The notes beneath the pieces were generated by a model. The model was not told the DNA's origin. It saw only the letters and a program-made list of their open reading frames with translations, and did no database searches. A DNA stretch of 64,000 nucleotides from Paenibacillus sp. FSL H8-0332 (lineage in GTDB: Bacteria > Bacillota > Bacilli > Paenibacillales > Paenibacillaceae), in the NCBI RefSeq assembly GCF_037963835.1, contig NZ_CP150145.1, positions 1,426,001-1,490,000 on the forward strand, given 5' to 3'. How positions within the stretch are numbered: position 1 is the stretch's first letter; every line of letters starts with the position of its first letter. Both the position numbers and the translations under genes were made by a program. This document shows, in pieces, positions 36,912 to 45,867 of this stretch.

Positions 36912-37811
36912 ATGAACGAATCTGTGATATCCAAGCAGCCCGCAGGGCGGCCGCAGACGGCTAGCCGGACGCCCGGTTTTGCCGGGAGAATCGTGACCCG
37001 GACCGTGATGTGGCTTTTCCTGCTGGCAACGGCGGTCCTGACCCTGTTTCCGCTGCTGATGACGCTGACCGGTTCCTTGAAGACCGGGGCCGAGATGATG
37101 ACCGGCGGCAGCCTGCTTCCGGCGAAGCTGCAATTCAGCAACTATGCCGAAGCCTGGAAGCAGGCCAATTTCGCCCGCTATACCTGGAACAGCGCTTTTA
37201 TGAGTGTGATGGTGACAGTAGGAACACTGCTGGTGGCCTCAATGGCTGCTTATGTGGTGGACCGGCGTGATTTTCCGGGGAAAAGGATCTATGTAACGGT
37301 GCAGGCGTCCATGATGTTCATTTCGGTCGGGGCCATCGTCCTGCGCCCGCAGTTCGATCTGATGGTTGCGCTGAATCTGAATACTACGCTGTGGGGGGTT
37401 ATTCTGATTCTGGTCAGCGCCCATTCCAGCACCTTCTTCATGCTGCAGGGCTTCTTCAAAGCGATCCCCCGGGAGCTTGATGAAGCGGCGATGGTGGACG
37501 GCTCGGGCTTCATCCGCACCTTCTTCCGCATCATTCTGCCGCTGCTGACTCCGGGGCTTGGGGTGGCCGGATTATTCGCCTTCCGCCATGCCTGGAACGA
37601 ATACATTCTGCCGCTGGTGTTCACGATGACCAATCCGAAGCTGCAGACGCTGACAGTCGGGCTGGCGAATCTCCGCTACGGCTCCTCCGCTGCGATGCAG
37701 ATTCATCTGATGATGGCCGGGGCCTGCCTGTCCATTCTGCCGATGCTGCTGGCGTATATTCTGGCGAACAAGACCTTCATCCAGGTGACGGCGGGTTCGG
37801 TGAAGGGGTAA
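36912..37811 (+). CDS. Sugar ABC transporter permease (MalG type, cassette 1)
   Basis: A 299-residue protein with about six membrane helices, the EAA loop EAAMVDGSGFIRTFFRIILP, and the C-terminus FIQVTAGSVKG. A cytosolic N-terminal extension of about 30 residues precedes the first helix. It lies 14 bases after the first permease, with AGGAGG upstream. Confidence 0.92.
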   Translation: MNESVISKQPAGRPQTASRTPGFAGRIVTRTVMWLFLLATAVLTLFPLLMTLTGSLKTGAEMMTGGSLLPAKLQFSNYAEAWKQANFARYTWNSAFMSVMVTVGTLLVASMAAYVVDRRDFPGKRIYVTVQASMMFISVGAIVLRPQFDLMVALNLNTTLWGVILILVSAHSSTFFMLQGFFKAIPRELDEAAMVDGSGFIRTFFRIILPLLTPGLGVAGLFAFRHAWNEYILPLVFTMTNPKLQTLTVGLANLRYGSSAAMQIHLMMAGACLSILPMLLAYILANKTFIQVTAGSVKG

Positions 37812-37846
37812 CAAATCTGAAGATAGAGTGTATAGGAGGGTGAAAA

Positions 37847-39235
37847 ATGAATTACGGACATATTACAGTGCCACAGTCAGAAGTGCCTGTCTCCCGCGAG
37901 GTGGATGTGCTGGTCATCGGCGGCGGGGCGGCAGGGATTGCCGCTGCCATCTCCGCTGCCGAAGGCGGGGCAAGCACCATGATCGTGGAGCAGCGCGGGT
38001 ATCTGGGCGGAATGGGCACAGTGGCGCTGGTGCCTGCCTTCTGTCCCTATACGGACAAGATCAAGCCGATTATCCGCGGCCTTGGCCTGAAACTGATGGA
38101 ACAGATGAAGCAGGCCTGTGATCCGGGGTATCAAGAGGAATACCGCGAGCAGCTGGACTGGGTGCCGATTGATCCTGAAGTGTTGAAGCGTGTCTATGAC
38201 AATGCGGTTCTGGAGAGCGGTGTGACGCCGCTGTTCCATACCTTTGTCTACGATGTGGTGCGGTCGCCGGACGGCCAGACGATAGAGGGCGTAATCATTG
38301 TTAACAAATCCGGGAGGTCCTTCATCCGCTGCCGTTATATCATTGACTGTACAGGAGACGGCGACATTGCTGCCTTGTCGGGCGTGCCGTTCCAGAAGGG
38401 GGGCGGAGACGGGGAGCTTCAGCCTGGCAGCATGTGTTATCTGCTGGCGAATGTAGACCGGCCAAGCTTCAGCCGCTTCCTTGCGGAGACGGGAGATACA
38501 GGTCAATTGCACCGGACCGTGGAGCAGGCCATCCTGGAAGGGGCGCTGCCGGAAGGCCGCAAATCCATCTCCGGCCTGGCTTGGGTGAGCGACGAACTGG
38601 TCGGCGTTAACTTCGGCCATGTGTTCGGGGTGGACGGAACGAAAGCCGAGGACCTTACACGCGGAGCCATTGAAGGCCGCCGGACGGCGCTGCGGCAGCT
38701 GGAATTCTTCCGGAAGTATGTGCCCGGCTTCGAACAGGCACATCTGGTGGCAAGCGGAGAGCAGCTTGGCATCCGGGAGACGCGGCGTATCCAGGGCGAT
38801 TATATGCTGACTGTGGACGATTTCCTGGCGGCGCGTTCTTTCCCTGATGATATCGCCCGCAATGCCTATTACATTGATATTCATCTGGCGACCAGCAAGA
38901 GTGATATGACCTTCAATCATCTGCCGCCGGGAGTCTCCCACGGGGTGCCTTACCGGGTGATGCTTCCGGTGGGCATCCGCAATCTGTGGGTAGCGGGACG
39001 TTCGGTGTCCTCGGACCGGGCGGTGCAAGGCTCGCTGCGGGTAATGCCGAACTGCTTCTCGATGGGCCAGGCCTGCGGCACGGCAGCAACGCTTGCGCTG
39101 CGGGACGGCACGGATTCCCGCAGCATCTCGGTTCCTGAGCTTCAGCAGCGCCTGCTGGAGCAGGATGTGTGGCTCGGGGAGAATTTCGTTCCGGGTGCAG
39201 TGGCTCAGGATGCGGAAGCGGGGCAGGCGCAGTGA
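37847..39235 (+). CDS. FAD-dependent oxidoreductase 2
   Basis: A 462-residue FAD_oxidored-type flavoprotein with the loop GGGAAG at residues 25-30 in VDVLVIGGGAAGIAAAISA, then GGMGTVALVPAFCPY near 55-70 and a C-terminal VQGSLRVMPNCFSMGQACGT. It belongs to the same broad family as the gene at 31408 but is clearly divergent. It is co-directional with the importer, and GTGA overlap couples it to the SGNH hydrolase gene. Substrate unknown. Confidence 0.85.
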   Translation: MNYGHITVPQSEVPVSREVDVLVIGGGAAGIAAAISAAEGGASTMIVEQRGYLGGMGTVALVPAFCPYTDKIKPIIRGLGLKLMEQMKQACDPGYQEEYREQLDWVPIDPEVLKRVYDNAVLESGVTPLFHTFVYDVVRSPDGQTIEGVIIVNKSGRSFIRCRYIIDCTGDGDIAALSGVPFQKGGGDGELQPGSMCYLLANVDRPSFSRFLAETGDTGQLHRTVEQAILEGALPEGRKSISGLAWVSDELVGVNFGHVFGVDGTKAEDLTRGAIEGRRTALRQLEFFRKYVPGFEQAHLVASGEQLGIRETRRIQGDYMLTVDDFLAARSFPDDIARNAYYIDIHLATSKSDMTFNHLPPGVSHGVPYRVMLPVGIRNLWVAGRSVSSDRAVQGSLRVMPNCFSMGQACGTAATLALRDGTDSRSISVPELQQRLLEQDVWLGENFVPGAVAQDAEAGQAQ

Positions 39236-40278
39236 GCAGCGCGAAGAATGTGAAGCGCGTGAACAACGCGAACAACGTGAGGAGCCTTCCTTTGCAGGAG
39301 GAGTGGTTTCACGGGGCGGTCTCACTGGAGCACCGGCAGCAGGGAATCAAGCCCTGGCGGATTCCCTTCCGGGACTATGATCTGTATCCGCCGGATGGGA
39401 TCGGCGGCAAAGCGGAGATCTGCTCCGGGATCCGGCTGCGGCTGTCCACCGATTCCGGGACCCTCCTCCTCTGGTTTGAACCACTTGCGGAGGACGCTTC
39501 TCTGGATTGTGTGGCTGACGGTAGTCTGGTTCAGACGCTCACGCTTGCTGCGGGGGCTAGAGAGGCTCGTTTCACGGGGCTTCCCCCTGGAGTGAAGGAA
39601 CTGGATATCTATCTGCCGCAGAACACCGGTATGACGATCAGCGGTCTTGCGATTGATGATGACGCTGCTGCTGAACCGCTGGCGGACCTGCGGCCGCGCT
39701 GGGTGACGTATGGAAGCTCGATTACCCAGTGCGTGGCGGCACGGGGCCCGTCGCGCACCTGGCCGGTGATTGCCGCCGGGGAGATCGGCTATCACTTGAC
39801 CAATCTCGGCTTCTCCGGCAACTGCCTGATGGAGCCGATGATAGGCCGGCTGATCCGGGATCTGCCGGCTGATCTGATTACCCTGTGCGTCGGCGTGAAC
39901 ATCTATGGCGCAGCGTCTTCCGGCCCGCGGATGTTCAAGCCGCTGCTGATCGGTCTGCTGGAGACCATCCGGGAGAAGCATGTAGAGACACCGCTGGTGA
40001 TCATCTCGCCGATCTACGGAACGGAGCGTGAGACAGAGGAGAACCCGCTCGGGTTCACCCTGCCGCTGATGCGCCGGGAGATCGTGGATACGGTGAAGCT
40101 GCTGCGGGCGCGGGGAGACCGCCGTCTGCATTACCTGGATGGTCTGGAGTGGTTCGGTCCGGCGGACGGGAACCTGCTGACCGATGGCCTGCACCCAGGT
40201 CCCGAAGGCTACGAGCTGCTGGGCAGCCGCTTCAGCGGCAGGCTGGCGGCTGCTCTTCGGGGCGAGATGCTGCAATAG
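39232..40278 (+). CDS. SGNH/GDSL hydrolase (probable carbohydrate esterase)
   Basis: A protein of about 348 residues with an N-terminal beta-sandwich (about 25-145) and an SGNH catalytic domain. The nucleophile Ser162 lies in TYGSSITQ, block III-like Asn in GVNIYGA, and the C-terminal Asp/His pair in LLTDGLHPG. It has no signal peptide, so a cytosolic deacetylase-type role on imported sugars is inferred. The GTG at 39232 overlaps the previous stop (GTGA); a later GTG at 39250 is also possible. Confidence 0.83.
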   Translation: MSSAKNVKRVNNANNVRSLPLQEEWFHGAVSLEHRQQGIKPWRIPFRDYDLYPPDGIGGKAEICSGIRLRLSTDSGTLLLWFEPLAEDASLDCVADGSLVQTLTLAAGAREARFTGLPPGVKELDIYLPQNTGMTISGLAIDDDAAAEPLADLRPRWVTYGSSITQCVAARGPSRTWPVIAAGEIGYHLTNLGFSGNCLMEPMIGRLIRDLPADLITLCVGVNIYGAASSGPRMFKPLLIGLLETIREKHVETPLVIISPIYGTERETEENPLGFTLPLMRREIVDTVKLLRARGDRRLHYLDGLEWFGPADGNLLTDGLHPGPEGYELLGSRFSGRLAAALRGEMLQ

Positions 40279-41018
40279 TAGAACATCAGATTTAGAACTG
40301 TAAGAATGGACCTCAGGGGTGTTAAAGGCTGAGCATGAACATCAAGCTAGATGTTGGGCTGATCCTGTACCCGTTACCGCTTTCTGCTCTTACATTCAAG
40401 TAGGTGATTGTATTTCCTGCAATAGAAAATGGATTGCTGACCGTAAAATGAGATTCTATGCCTTTTTTACAGTATTCTAATGTACAAAATGCAGTTACTA
40501 TCGTTCCAGCGCCTAAGCATCCGAATGACTGCTGTGCGAATGAGACGCTAGCTCGTTAAGGTCCGGTAATGGTCCCATATTCACAATATTAAATCTGATG
40601 CTGCACCAGTAGAGCATCCAATCTCACTCTGAGGGTTTGCTATGACCCGATTAAGTACCAGCAATAGGCTTAAGTGTATTTTGTACAACTAAATCTTCTG
40701 ATGTACCGCTGAATATGCATTTAGTTGTATTTCATACATTTAAACTGGCATCCCTACCTGGGTTATCGCCCATTCCGGCAGATTTAGTTGTACAAAGTAC
40801 AGCTAGAAGAGGCGAACCTTTCTTTTCACGGTTTTTAGATGTACAGAATACAACTATCGCCGAATACTCGGTTCAAATGCAACTTTAACGTTACCATAAT
40901 TATTAACTAAATTCAGTCCTTGTGCTCTAATGCTCTGCTAGCTGACAATGGAAGATTTCATGTGAACATAATATAGCTTAACTATTCAAGATGATGCATA
41001 ATAGGGTTGCAAAGACAC
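40279..41018. repeat. Intergenic region with array D (51-63 bp spaced palindromic units)
   Basis: ATTTAGTTGTA-type units begin at 40719, 40782 and 40833 (spacing 63 and 51), each followed by a partner such as TACA that can pair with TGTA. An inverted copy (TTGTACAACTAAAT) lies near 40681. The rest of the 785-base gap to the GH130 gene holds no gene that I can support. A CATAAT at 40997-41002 may be the -10 box of the next gene. Confidence 0.7.
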
Positions 41019-41033
41019 TGATTGCGCTTTCAT
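41019..41033 (-). promoter_or_regulatory. cre site (CcpA operator) upstream of GH130
   Basis: Read on the minus strand, ATGAAAGCGCAATCA matches the cre consensus WTGNAANCGNWWNCA at every defined position. It lies 30 bases before the GH130 start and just after the putative -10, where bound CcpA would block transcription. Confidence 0.75.
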
Positions 41034-41063
41034 CTATCAAAATTACAAAGGAGAACATGCACA

Positions 41064-42071
41064 ATGAACGATCTGGCAACAGGAAAGCTGACTTCAAGTC
41101 CGGTGATGGTCCGGCATCCGCTTAACCCGATTCTGAAGCCTTCGGATGTACCCTATGGACCGGCCATGGTATTCAACGCCGGGGTGACGAAATTTAAGGG
41201 CAGATATGTCATGGTGTTCCGCAATGATTACGGGGATGAGAGCAAGGGAATCGTGGCTCCCCATCATACGACTAATCTGGGCCTTGCCTTCAGCGATGAC
41301 GGCGTCCATTGGGAGGTACAGCCGGAGCCTTGCTGGTCCTGGCATGATGAAGAGGTGGTCCGGGTGTATGACCCGCGCTTGAGTGTCTTCGGTGACCGCT
41401 GCTATATGTGCTTCGCTGTTGATACGCGTCACGGGCTGCGCGGCGGGATCGCCGTTACTGACGATTTCAGTTCGTTTGAAGTGCTAAGCCTGTCGCTGCC
41501 GGATAACCGCAACATGGTATTGTTCCCGGAGATGATCGGAGGCAAGTATGTAAGGCTGGAGCGCCCGCTTCCGGTCTACAGCCGGGGCGGCCGCGACCGC
41601 TTCGATATGTGGATGAGCGATTCTCCCGATCTGAAGTACTGGGGGAACCATAAGCTGCTGCTGGCCGTGGAGCAAGTGGCTTATGCCAACGATAAGGTAG
41701 GTCCCGGCGCGCCTCCGGTTAAGACGGACAAGGGCTGGTTAACCACCTTCCATGCGGTGGACCTCGACCCTGCCCGAGGTAAAAACGGCTGGGAGGATAC
41801 CTGGAAGAAGCGCTACACCGCCGGAATTATGCTGCTGGATCTTGAAGATCCCAGCCGGATTATTGGCCGGGCGGCAGCTCCGCTGCTGGTGCCGGAGGCG
41901 GTGTATGAAACGGCAGGCGGCTTCCGTAACGATGTGATTTTTCCCGGCGGGATGATCCTGGAGGACACAGGGGAGGTCAAGATCTATTACGGTGCAGCCG
42001 ATACTGTGGAATGCCTGGCCACGGCCCATGTGGATGATCTGCTCCGGCTCTGTCTGGAGCCAAAGGGATAA
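41064..42071 (+). CDS. GH130 family enzyme A (cassette 2)
   Basis: A 335-residue cytosolic beta-propeller enzyme. Candidate catalytic Asp103 lies in RVYDPRLSV, with CYMCFAVDTRHG, NMVLFPEMIGGKYVRLERP and VAYANDKVGPGAPPV as typical GH130 segments. GH130 members phosphorolyse or hydrolyse beta-mannosides; the exact subfamily is not decided. It is very similar to the gene at 49187. AAAGGAG precedes ATG 41064; the upstream frame lacks a site. It stands alone, with a terminator behind it. Confidence 0.85.
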   Translation: MNDLATGKLTSSPVMVRHPLNPILKPSDVPYGPAMVFNAGVTKFKGRYVMVFRNDYGDESKGIVAPHHTTNLGLAFSDDGVHWEVQPEPCWSWHDEEVVRVYDPRLSVFGDRCYMCFAVDTRHGLRGGIAVTDDFSSFEVLSLSLPDNRNMVLFPEMIGGKYVRLERPLPVYSRGGRDRFDMWMSDSPDLKYWGNHKLLLAVEQVAYANDKVGPGAPPVKTDKGWLTTFHAVDLDPARGKNGWEDTWKKRYTAGIMLLDLEDPSRIIGRAAAPLLVPEAVYETAGGFRNDVIFPGGMILEDTGEVKIYYGAADTVECLATAHVDDLLRLCLEPKG

Positions 42072-42087
42072 TTAGACCGGTTATATA

Positions 42088-42126
42088 GGCAGGGGACCTT
42101 CCGTTATACGGGGCCCCTGCCTTTTT
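42088..42126 (+). terminator. Terminator after GH130 enzyme A
   Basis: GGCAGGGG / CCCCTGCC with a central loop is followed by TTTTT. It separates GH130 A from the following two-component genes. Confidence 0.85.
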
Positions 42127-42251
42127 CATAATAATCAGCGGAATCCGCTAAATAATCATGCTCTGTCTTGACGCCGGGCCGGAGCAGCCGTATGGTACAA
42201 GGGACCAGAGTCGACAATCGTAGGGAGATACATGCTCAAGAAGGGGGAACC

Positions 42252-44060
42252 ATGAATACATTCACAGACTATGGCCGCAAGCTCCGGCGGCAGATCGCCG
42301 GCAGGTATTACCGGATATCCATTAAGCAGAGGATTCTGTTCTCGTTCATCGTGCTGATCACGCTGTCCATCGGTGCAATGGGCAGCTTCTCGTATTGGAT
42401 TGCCGCGCAGGAGATCGAGGATAATGCCTACGCCGGCAGCCGGGAGACTGTAAGCAAGACGGCACAGCTGCTGGATTCCCGCCTGAATGATGTGGCGCTG
42501 TCCGTGCAGTCCCTGATGCTGAGCGATGCATACCGCAAGATGATGCTCGATGTGTTCAGCCATGATGTGTCGAATTATTATGTGCATCTGTCGGATCTGC
42601 AATATGTGCTCTCCCAGGCAACGTTCAATCAGCCGATCATTGAGAACGTGCTGATCGTTACCCCGATTGGCGATTTCTATTCCACTACGCAGATCCGGGC
42701 GCAGGACAACTCGTTCTACGGCTCGGAATTATATGATCTGAGCAAGGAGCAGCCGGGCGGCTATTGGGCCAAAGGACATTATGACCGGTTGTTCACGGGC
42801 AGCCAGCGGGTGGTCTCCTTCGTAGTCCGGGGAATTTATGAATACCCTTACACGCCGATCAGCAATGTATTTATTGTAGTCAATATCAGGGAGGGCCGGA
42901 TAGATGAGCTGCTGAATACTGGCGGAGCACAAGCAGGGAGGAATTATTATCTGGTGAGCAGGGAAGGAGAGGCGGTGGTGGAGTCCCGCTGGCCGTTCCG
43001 GGGCAGGTTCCCCTGGAAGCCGGTGCTTGCCGAAGCCGGGAAAGCAGCCGATCCGCAGGATCACTATTACAGCTATGGCGGCAAGGAATATCTGGTTAAT
43101 TATACAAGCTCAGCCTCATCACCCGACTGGATCATCTCCGGCATGCAGTCGCGGGACCAGCTGCTGGGCAAGCTGCAGCGGGTGCAGCGCATCACCCTCT
43201 ATGTCATCGTTGTCTTCCTGCTGGCCACCTGGCTGATCTCCAATCAGCTGACATCTGCGCTGCTGAAGCCTCTCTTCAAGCTGCGGCGGCTGATGCGCAG
43301 AGTCGAAGAGAACCAGCTCAGTGTGGTGTATGAGAGCCGTTATGAGGACGAGGTTGCCCAGGTCGGCTTTCAGTTTAACCGGATGATGTCGGAGATTAAG
43401 ACGCTGATCGCGGATGTGAAGAGCAAGGAGGAGGACAAGCGGCATGCAGAGATCCGTGCCCTTACGGCGCAGATGGAGCCGCACTTTCTGTACAATACAC
43501 TCAATACCATCTATTGCAAATCGGTCATGGGCGAGAATGACGATGTGAACGAGATGATCCTGTCGTTGTCGCAGATGTTCCAGATCGGGCTCAGCGGCGG
43601 CAAGGATCTGATTACCCTTGCGGATGAGCTGTCCCACATGCGGCAGTATTTCGCTATTCAGCAGAAATGCTATGAAGGTCTGTTCGAATACACGGTGACG
43701 GTAGAAGACGAGGCCCTGCTGTCCTGCCTGCTGCCGAAGATTATCCTGCAGCCGGTGGTGGAGAACAGCATTCAGCATGGATTCAGCGACCGGACAATAG
43801 GAGGCAGGATAGACATCGCGGTCAGCCGGGAGCAGGGGCTGCTGCATATTAGCATTACCGACAACGGGCGGGGGCTTGATCCTGCACGGGTCAGGCAGGG
43901 GATGGACAATCCTCCGCAGTCCAGGAAGGGCTATGCCCTGTTCAACATCAGGCACCGGCTGGTCTTGTATTACGGGGCTGAAGCCCGTATGGACGTTGGC
44001 GGCGAACCATGTAAGGGATCACGGATGGATCTGTGGATTCCGCCTAGGGAGGAGAGTTGA
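42252..44060 (+). CDS. YesM-family sensor histidine kinase (cassette 2)
   Basis: A 602-residue membrane kinase paralogous to the one at 27219. Membrane helices lie near residues 27-50 and 310-335. The kinase His411 is in QMEPHFLYNTLNTI, followed by QPVVENSIQHGFSD and DNGRGLDPARV. I chose the ATG at 42252 (AAGGGGGAA upstream) over an in-frame ATG at 42168. It presumably senses the sugar of cassette 2. Confidence 0.9.
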   Translation: MNTFTDYGRKLRRQIAGRYYRISIKQRILFSFIVLITLSIGAMGSFSYWIAAQEIEDNAYAGSRETVSKTAQLLDSRLNDVALSVQSLMLSDAYRKMMLDVFSHDVSNYYVHLSDLQYVLSQATFNQPIIENVLIVTPIGDFYSTTQIRAQDNSFYGSELYDLSKEQPGGYWAKGHYDRLFTGSQRVVSFVVRGIYEYPYTPISNVFIVVNIREGRIDELLNTGGAQAGRNYYLVSREGEAVVESRWPFRGRFPWKPVLAEAGKAADPQDHYYSYGGKEYLVNYTSSASSPDWIISGMQSRDQLLGKLQRVQRITLYVIVVFLLATWLISNQLTSALLKPLFKLRRLMRRVEENQLSVVYESRYEDEVAQVGFQFNRMMSEIKTLIADVKSKEEDKRHAEIRALTAQMEPHFLYNTLNTIYCKSVMGENDDVNEMILSLSQMFQIGLSGGKDLITLADELSHMRQYFAIQQKCYEGLFEYTVTVEDEALLSCLLPKIILQPVVENSIQHGFSDRTIGGRIDIAVSREQGLLHISITDNGRGLDPARVRQGMDNPPQSRKGYALFNIRHRLVLYYGAEARMDVGGEPCKGSRMDLWIPPREES

Positions 44061-44063
44061 AGG

Positions 44064-45695
44064 ATGGACCGGAAGCTGGAGCCGGAAAGGTTCAAATTAT
44101 GTGTAATTGACGATATCAAAAGTGTGGTGGACATGGTCTCGCGCAAACCGCCATGGCAGGAGCACGGTATTGAGGTCGCCGGTACGGCGCTTGACGGGGA
44201 AGCGGGGCTACGGATTATCGGCGAGACCCGGCCGGACATTGTGCTGACGGATATCAAGATGCCAAGAATGGACGGCCTGCAGATGACCCGGGCAATTCTG
44301 GAGGTGCTGCCGGACTGCAAAATTATTATCCTCAGCGCGTACTCGGAGTTCTCTTATGCCCAGGAAGCCATCCGGCTGGGGGCGCTTGATTTCGTGAAGA
44401 AGCCCTTTTCCCTGGAGGAGATTGTGAATGCAGTGCTGAAGGCCAGGGAGCTGTGCCGGGAGGAACGTCAGGAGACTGCCAGACTTGCTGTGATGGAGAC
44501 CAAAATCAGGGAAAGTCTGCCTATTCTCCGCCAGGAATATCTCACCTTCCTGCTGCACCACCAGACGACAGAATCGGATGCCCGTTCCCGCTGGGCCTAT
44601 CTCGATATCCCGCTGAACCAGCATGATTTCTTCGTGTTTGTCGCCGAGATTGATCATTTCGCGGAGAAGCTGAGCGGCCAGCCTGTGCAGGAGGTCGAGC
44701 TGCTAAGGTTCAGCCTGCATAATATTCTCGAAGAGACGATTTCCGCCCTGACCCGCGGCGTTATTATCCGGGAGGCGACAGACCGGTACGTCTGCATCAT
44801 GAACGGCTCGGACCCGGACACCGCCGCGCTGATAACGGAGGCTTGCTGCATGAATGTAAGCCGCTTCTCCCGACATACCATTTCTATTGGCGTGGGCCTG
44901 GGCACGGCGGCGATTCAGGAGCTGGGTACGGCTTACAGGCAGGCGCTTAGCGCTCTGGGATATCATTTCTATACCGGAGGCAACGGTGTATATCATTATA
45001 GTAATATCGAGAATAAACCACTCTCGCTCCACAGCTATTCCGCTGCCGCCGAGCAGGAGCTGTTGTTCGCCCTGCGTTCCGGCAATTCCGCCAAAAGCCT
45101 GCAGATGCTGGACCAGCTGTTCGCGGAGCTGCTGGACAGCGGGCTTTTGCCCGAGCCGCGTTATGTTGAAAGCGTCGGCTTTGAGCTGAGCTTCAGGATC
45201 TGCCGCGTTCTGCTGGAGCAGTTCCCTTACGGGCAGGTGGAGCCGCTGGAACTCAGAATTGCCGCCATGAAGAACCAGGTGCATCCTTCCCTGCAGGATA
45301 TCCGGGACCTGCTGTCCTGGCTGTGCCGGGAGGCCTGTGCTCTGGTGGTGGAGGCCCGTTCTCAGGAATCGACGCGGATTATCCGTCAGGCCGTCACTTA
45401 TATCCATAGTCATCTGGATACAGGGCTGTCGCTGGAGCAGGTAGCGAAGCAGATTAACCTCAGCCAGGGGTATTTCTCCAATCTGTTCAAGAAGGTGCAG
45501 GGGATTTCGTTCCAGCAGTATGTGATGCATGAGAAGATGGAGAAGGCGAAGGCGATGCTGATTAGCGGCCGGCAGGTTCAGGAGATCGCCCAGGATCTCG
45601 GGTATGAGCACAGGCGCTATTTCAGCGAGGTGTTCAAGAAATATACCGGCATGACACCGTCCGAGTTCAAATTGCATTATCTTGGAAAAGAATAG
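44064..45695 (+). CDS. YesN-family AraC-type response regulator (cassette 2)
   Basis: A 543-residue regulator with a receiver domain (Asp63 in VLTDIKMPRMDG, Lys in FVKKPF) and C-terminal AraC helix-turn-helix motifs (LEQVAKQINLSQGYFSNLFK and IAQDLGYEHRRYFSEVFKK). It is paralogous to the gene at 28963: both start with LCxIDDIKSVV. It begins four bases after the kinase stop; GGAGAG precedes the start. Confidence 0.92.
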   Translation: MDRKLEPERFKLCVIDDIKSVVDMVSRKPPWQEHGIEVAGTALDGEAGLRIIGETRPDIVLTDIKMPRMDGLQMTRAILEVLPDCKIIILSAYSEFSYAQEAIRLGALDFVKKPFSLEEIVNAVLKARELCREERQETARLAVMETKIRESLPILRQEYLTFLLHHQTTESDARSRWAYLDIPLNQHDFFVFVAEIDHFAEKLSGQPVQEVELLRFSLHNILEETISALTRGVIIREATDRYVCIMNGSDPDTAALITEACCMNVSRFSRHTISIGVGLGTAAIQELGTAYRQALSALGYHFYTGGNGVYHYSNIENKPLSLHSYSAAAEQELLFALRSGNSAKSLQMLDQLFAELLDSGLLPEPRYVESVGFELSFRICRVLLEQFPYGQVEPLELRIAAMKNQVHPSLQDIRDLLSWLCREACALVVEARSQESTRIIRQAVTYIHSHLDTGLSLEQVAKQINLSQGYFSNLFKKVQGISFQQYVMHEKMEKAKAMLISGRQVQEIAQDLGYEHRRYFSEVFKKYTGMTPSEFKLHYLGKE

Positions 45696-45703
45696 GCATC
45701 AGC

Positions 45704-45741
45704 AAGGGAGGGATTTCCGCAGGGCGGAAATGACCTCCCTT
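45704..45741 (+). terminator. Hairpin after the cassette 2 response regulator
   Basis: AAGGGAGG / CCTCCCTT and an inner ATTTCCGC / GCGGAAAT stem. Only TG follows, so termination would be weak. Confidence 0.6.
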
Positions 45742-45792
45742 GTCTGTATCTAACTCCTGCAGAAATCTGCCCTTAATGTGGGTTTACCCGCC

Positions 45793-45821
45793 TTATCCAG
45801 ATGCGCCAATCCGTCTATAAT
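45793..45821 (+). promoter_or_regulatory. Candidate sigma-A promoter of the cassette 2 importer
   Basis: TTATCC (45793-45798), a 17-base spacer and a perfect TATAAT (45816-45821). The weak -35 fits a promoter that needs an activator, such as the adjacent response regulator. Confidence 0.5.
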
Positions 45822-45825
45822 CAGA

Positions 45826-45840
45826 TTGTAAGCGAGTACA
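45826..45840 (+). promoter_or_regulatory. cre-like CcpA operator at the cassette 2 importer start
   Basis: TTGTAAGCGAGTACA matches the cre consensus with one mismatch (G for W at position 11). It overlaps the predicted transcription start near 45828. Confidence 0.5.
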
Positions 45841-45867
45841 TAAGGGATATATAAGGGGGCACAACCA

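Noticed and set aside
37877..39325. 482-residue antisense frame opposite FAD oxidoreductase 2
   Set aside because: The plus-strand protein has the FAD-binding loop and family segments. The antisense product has no domain and no ribosome site.
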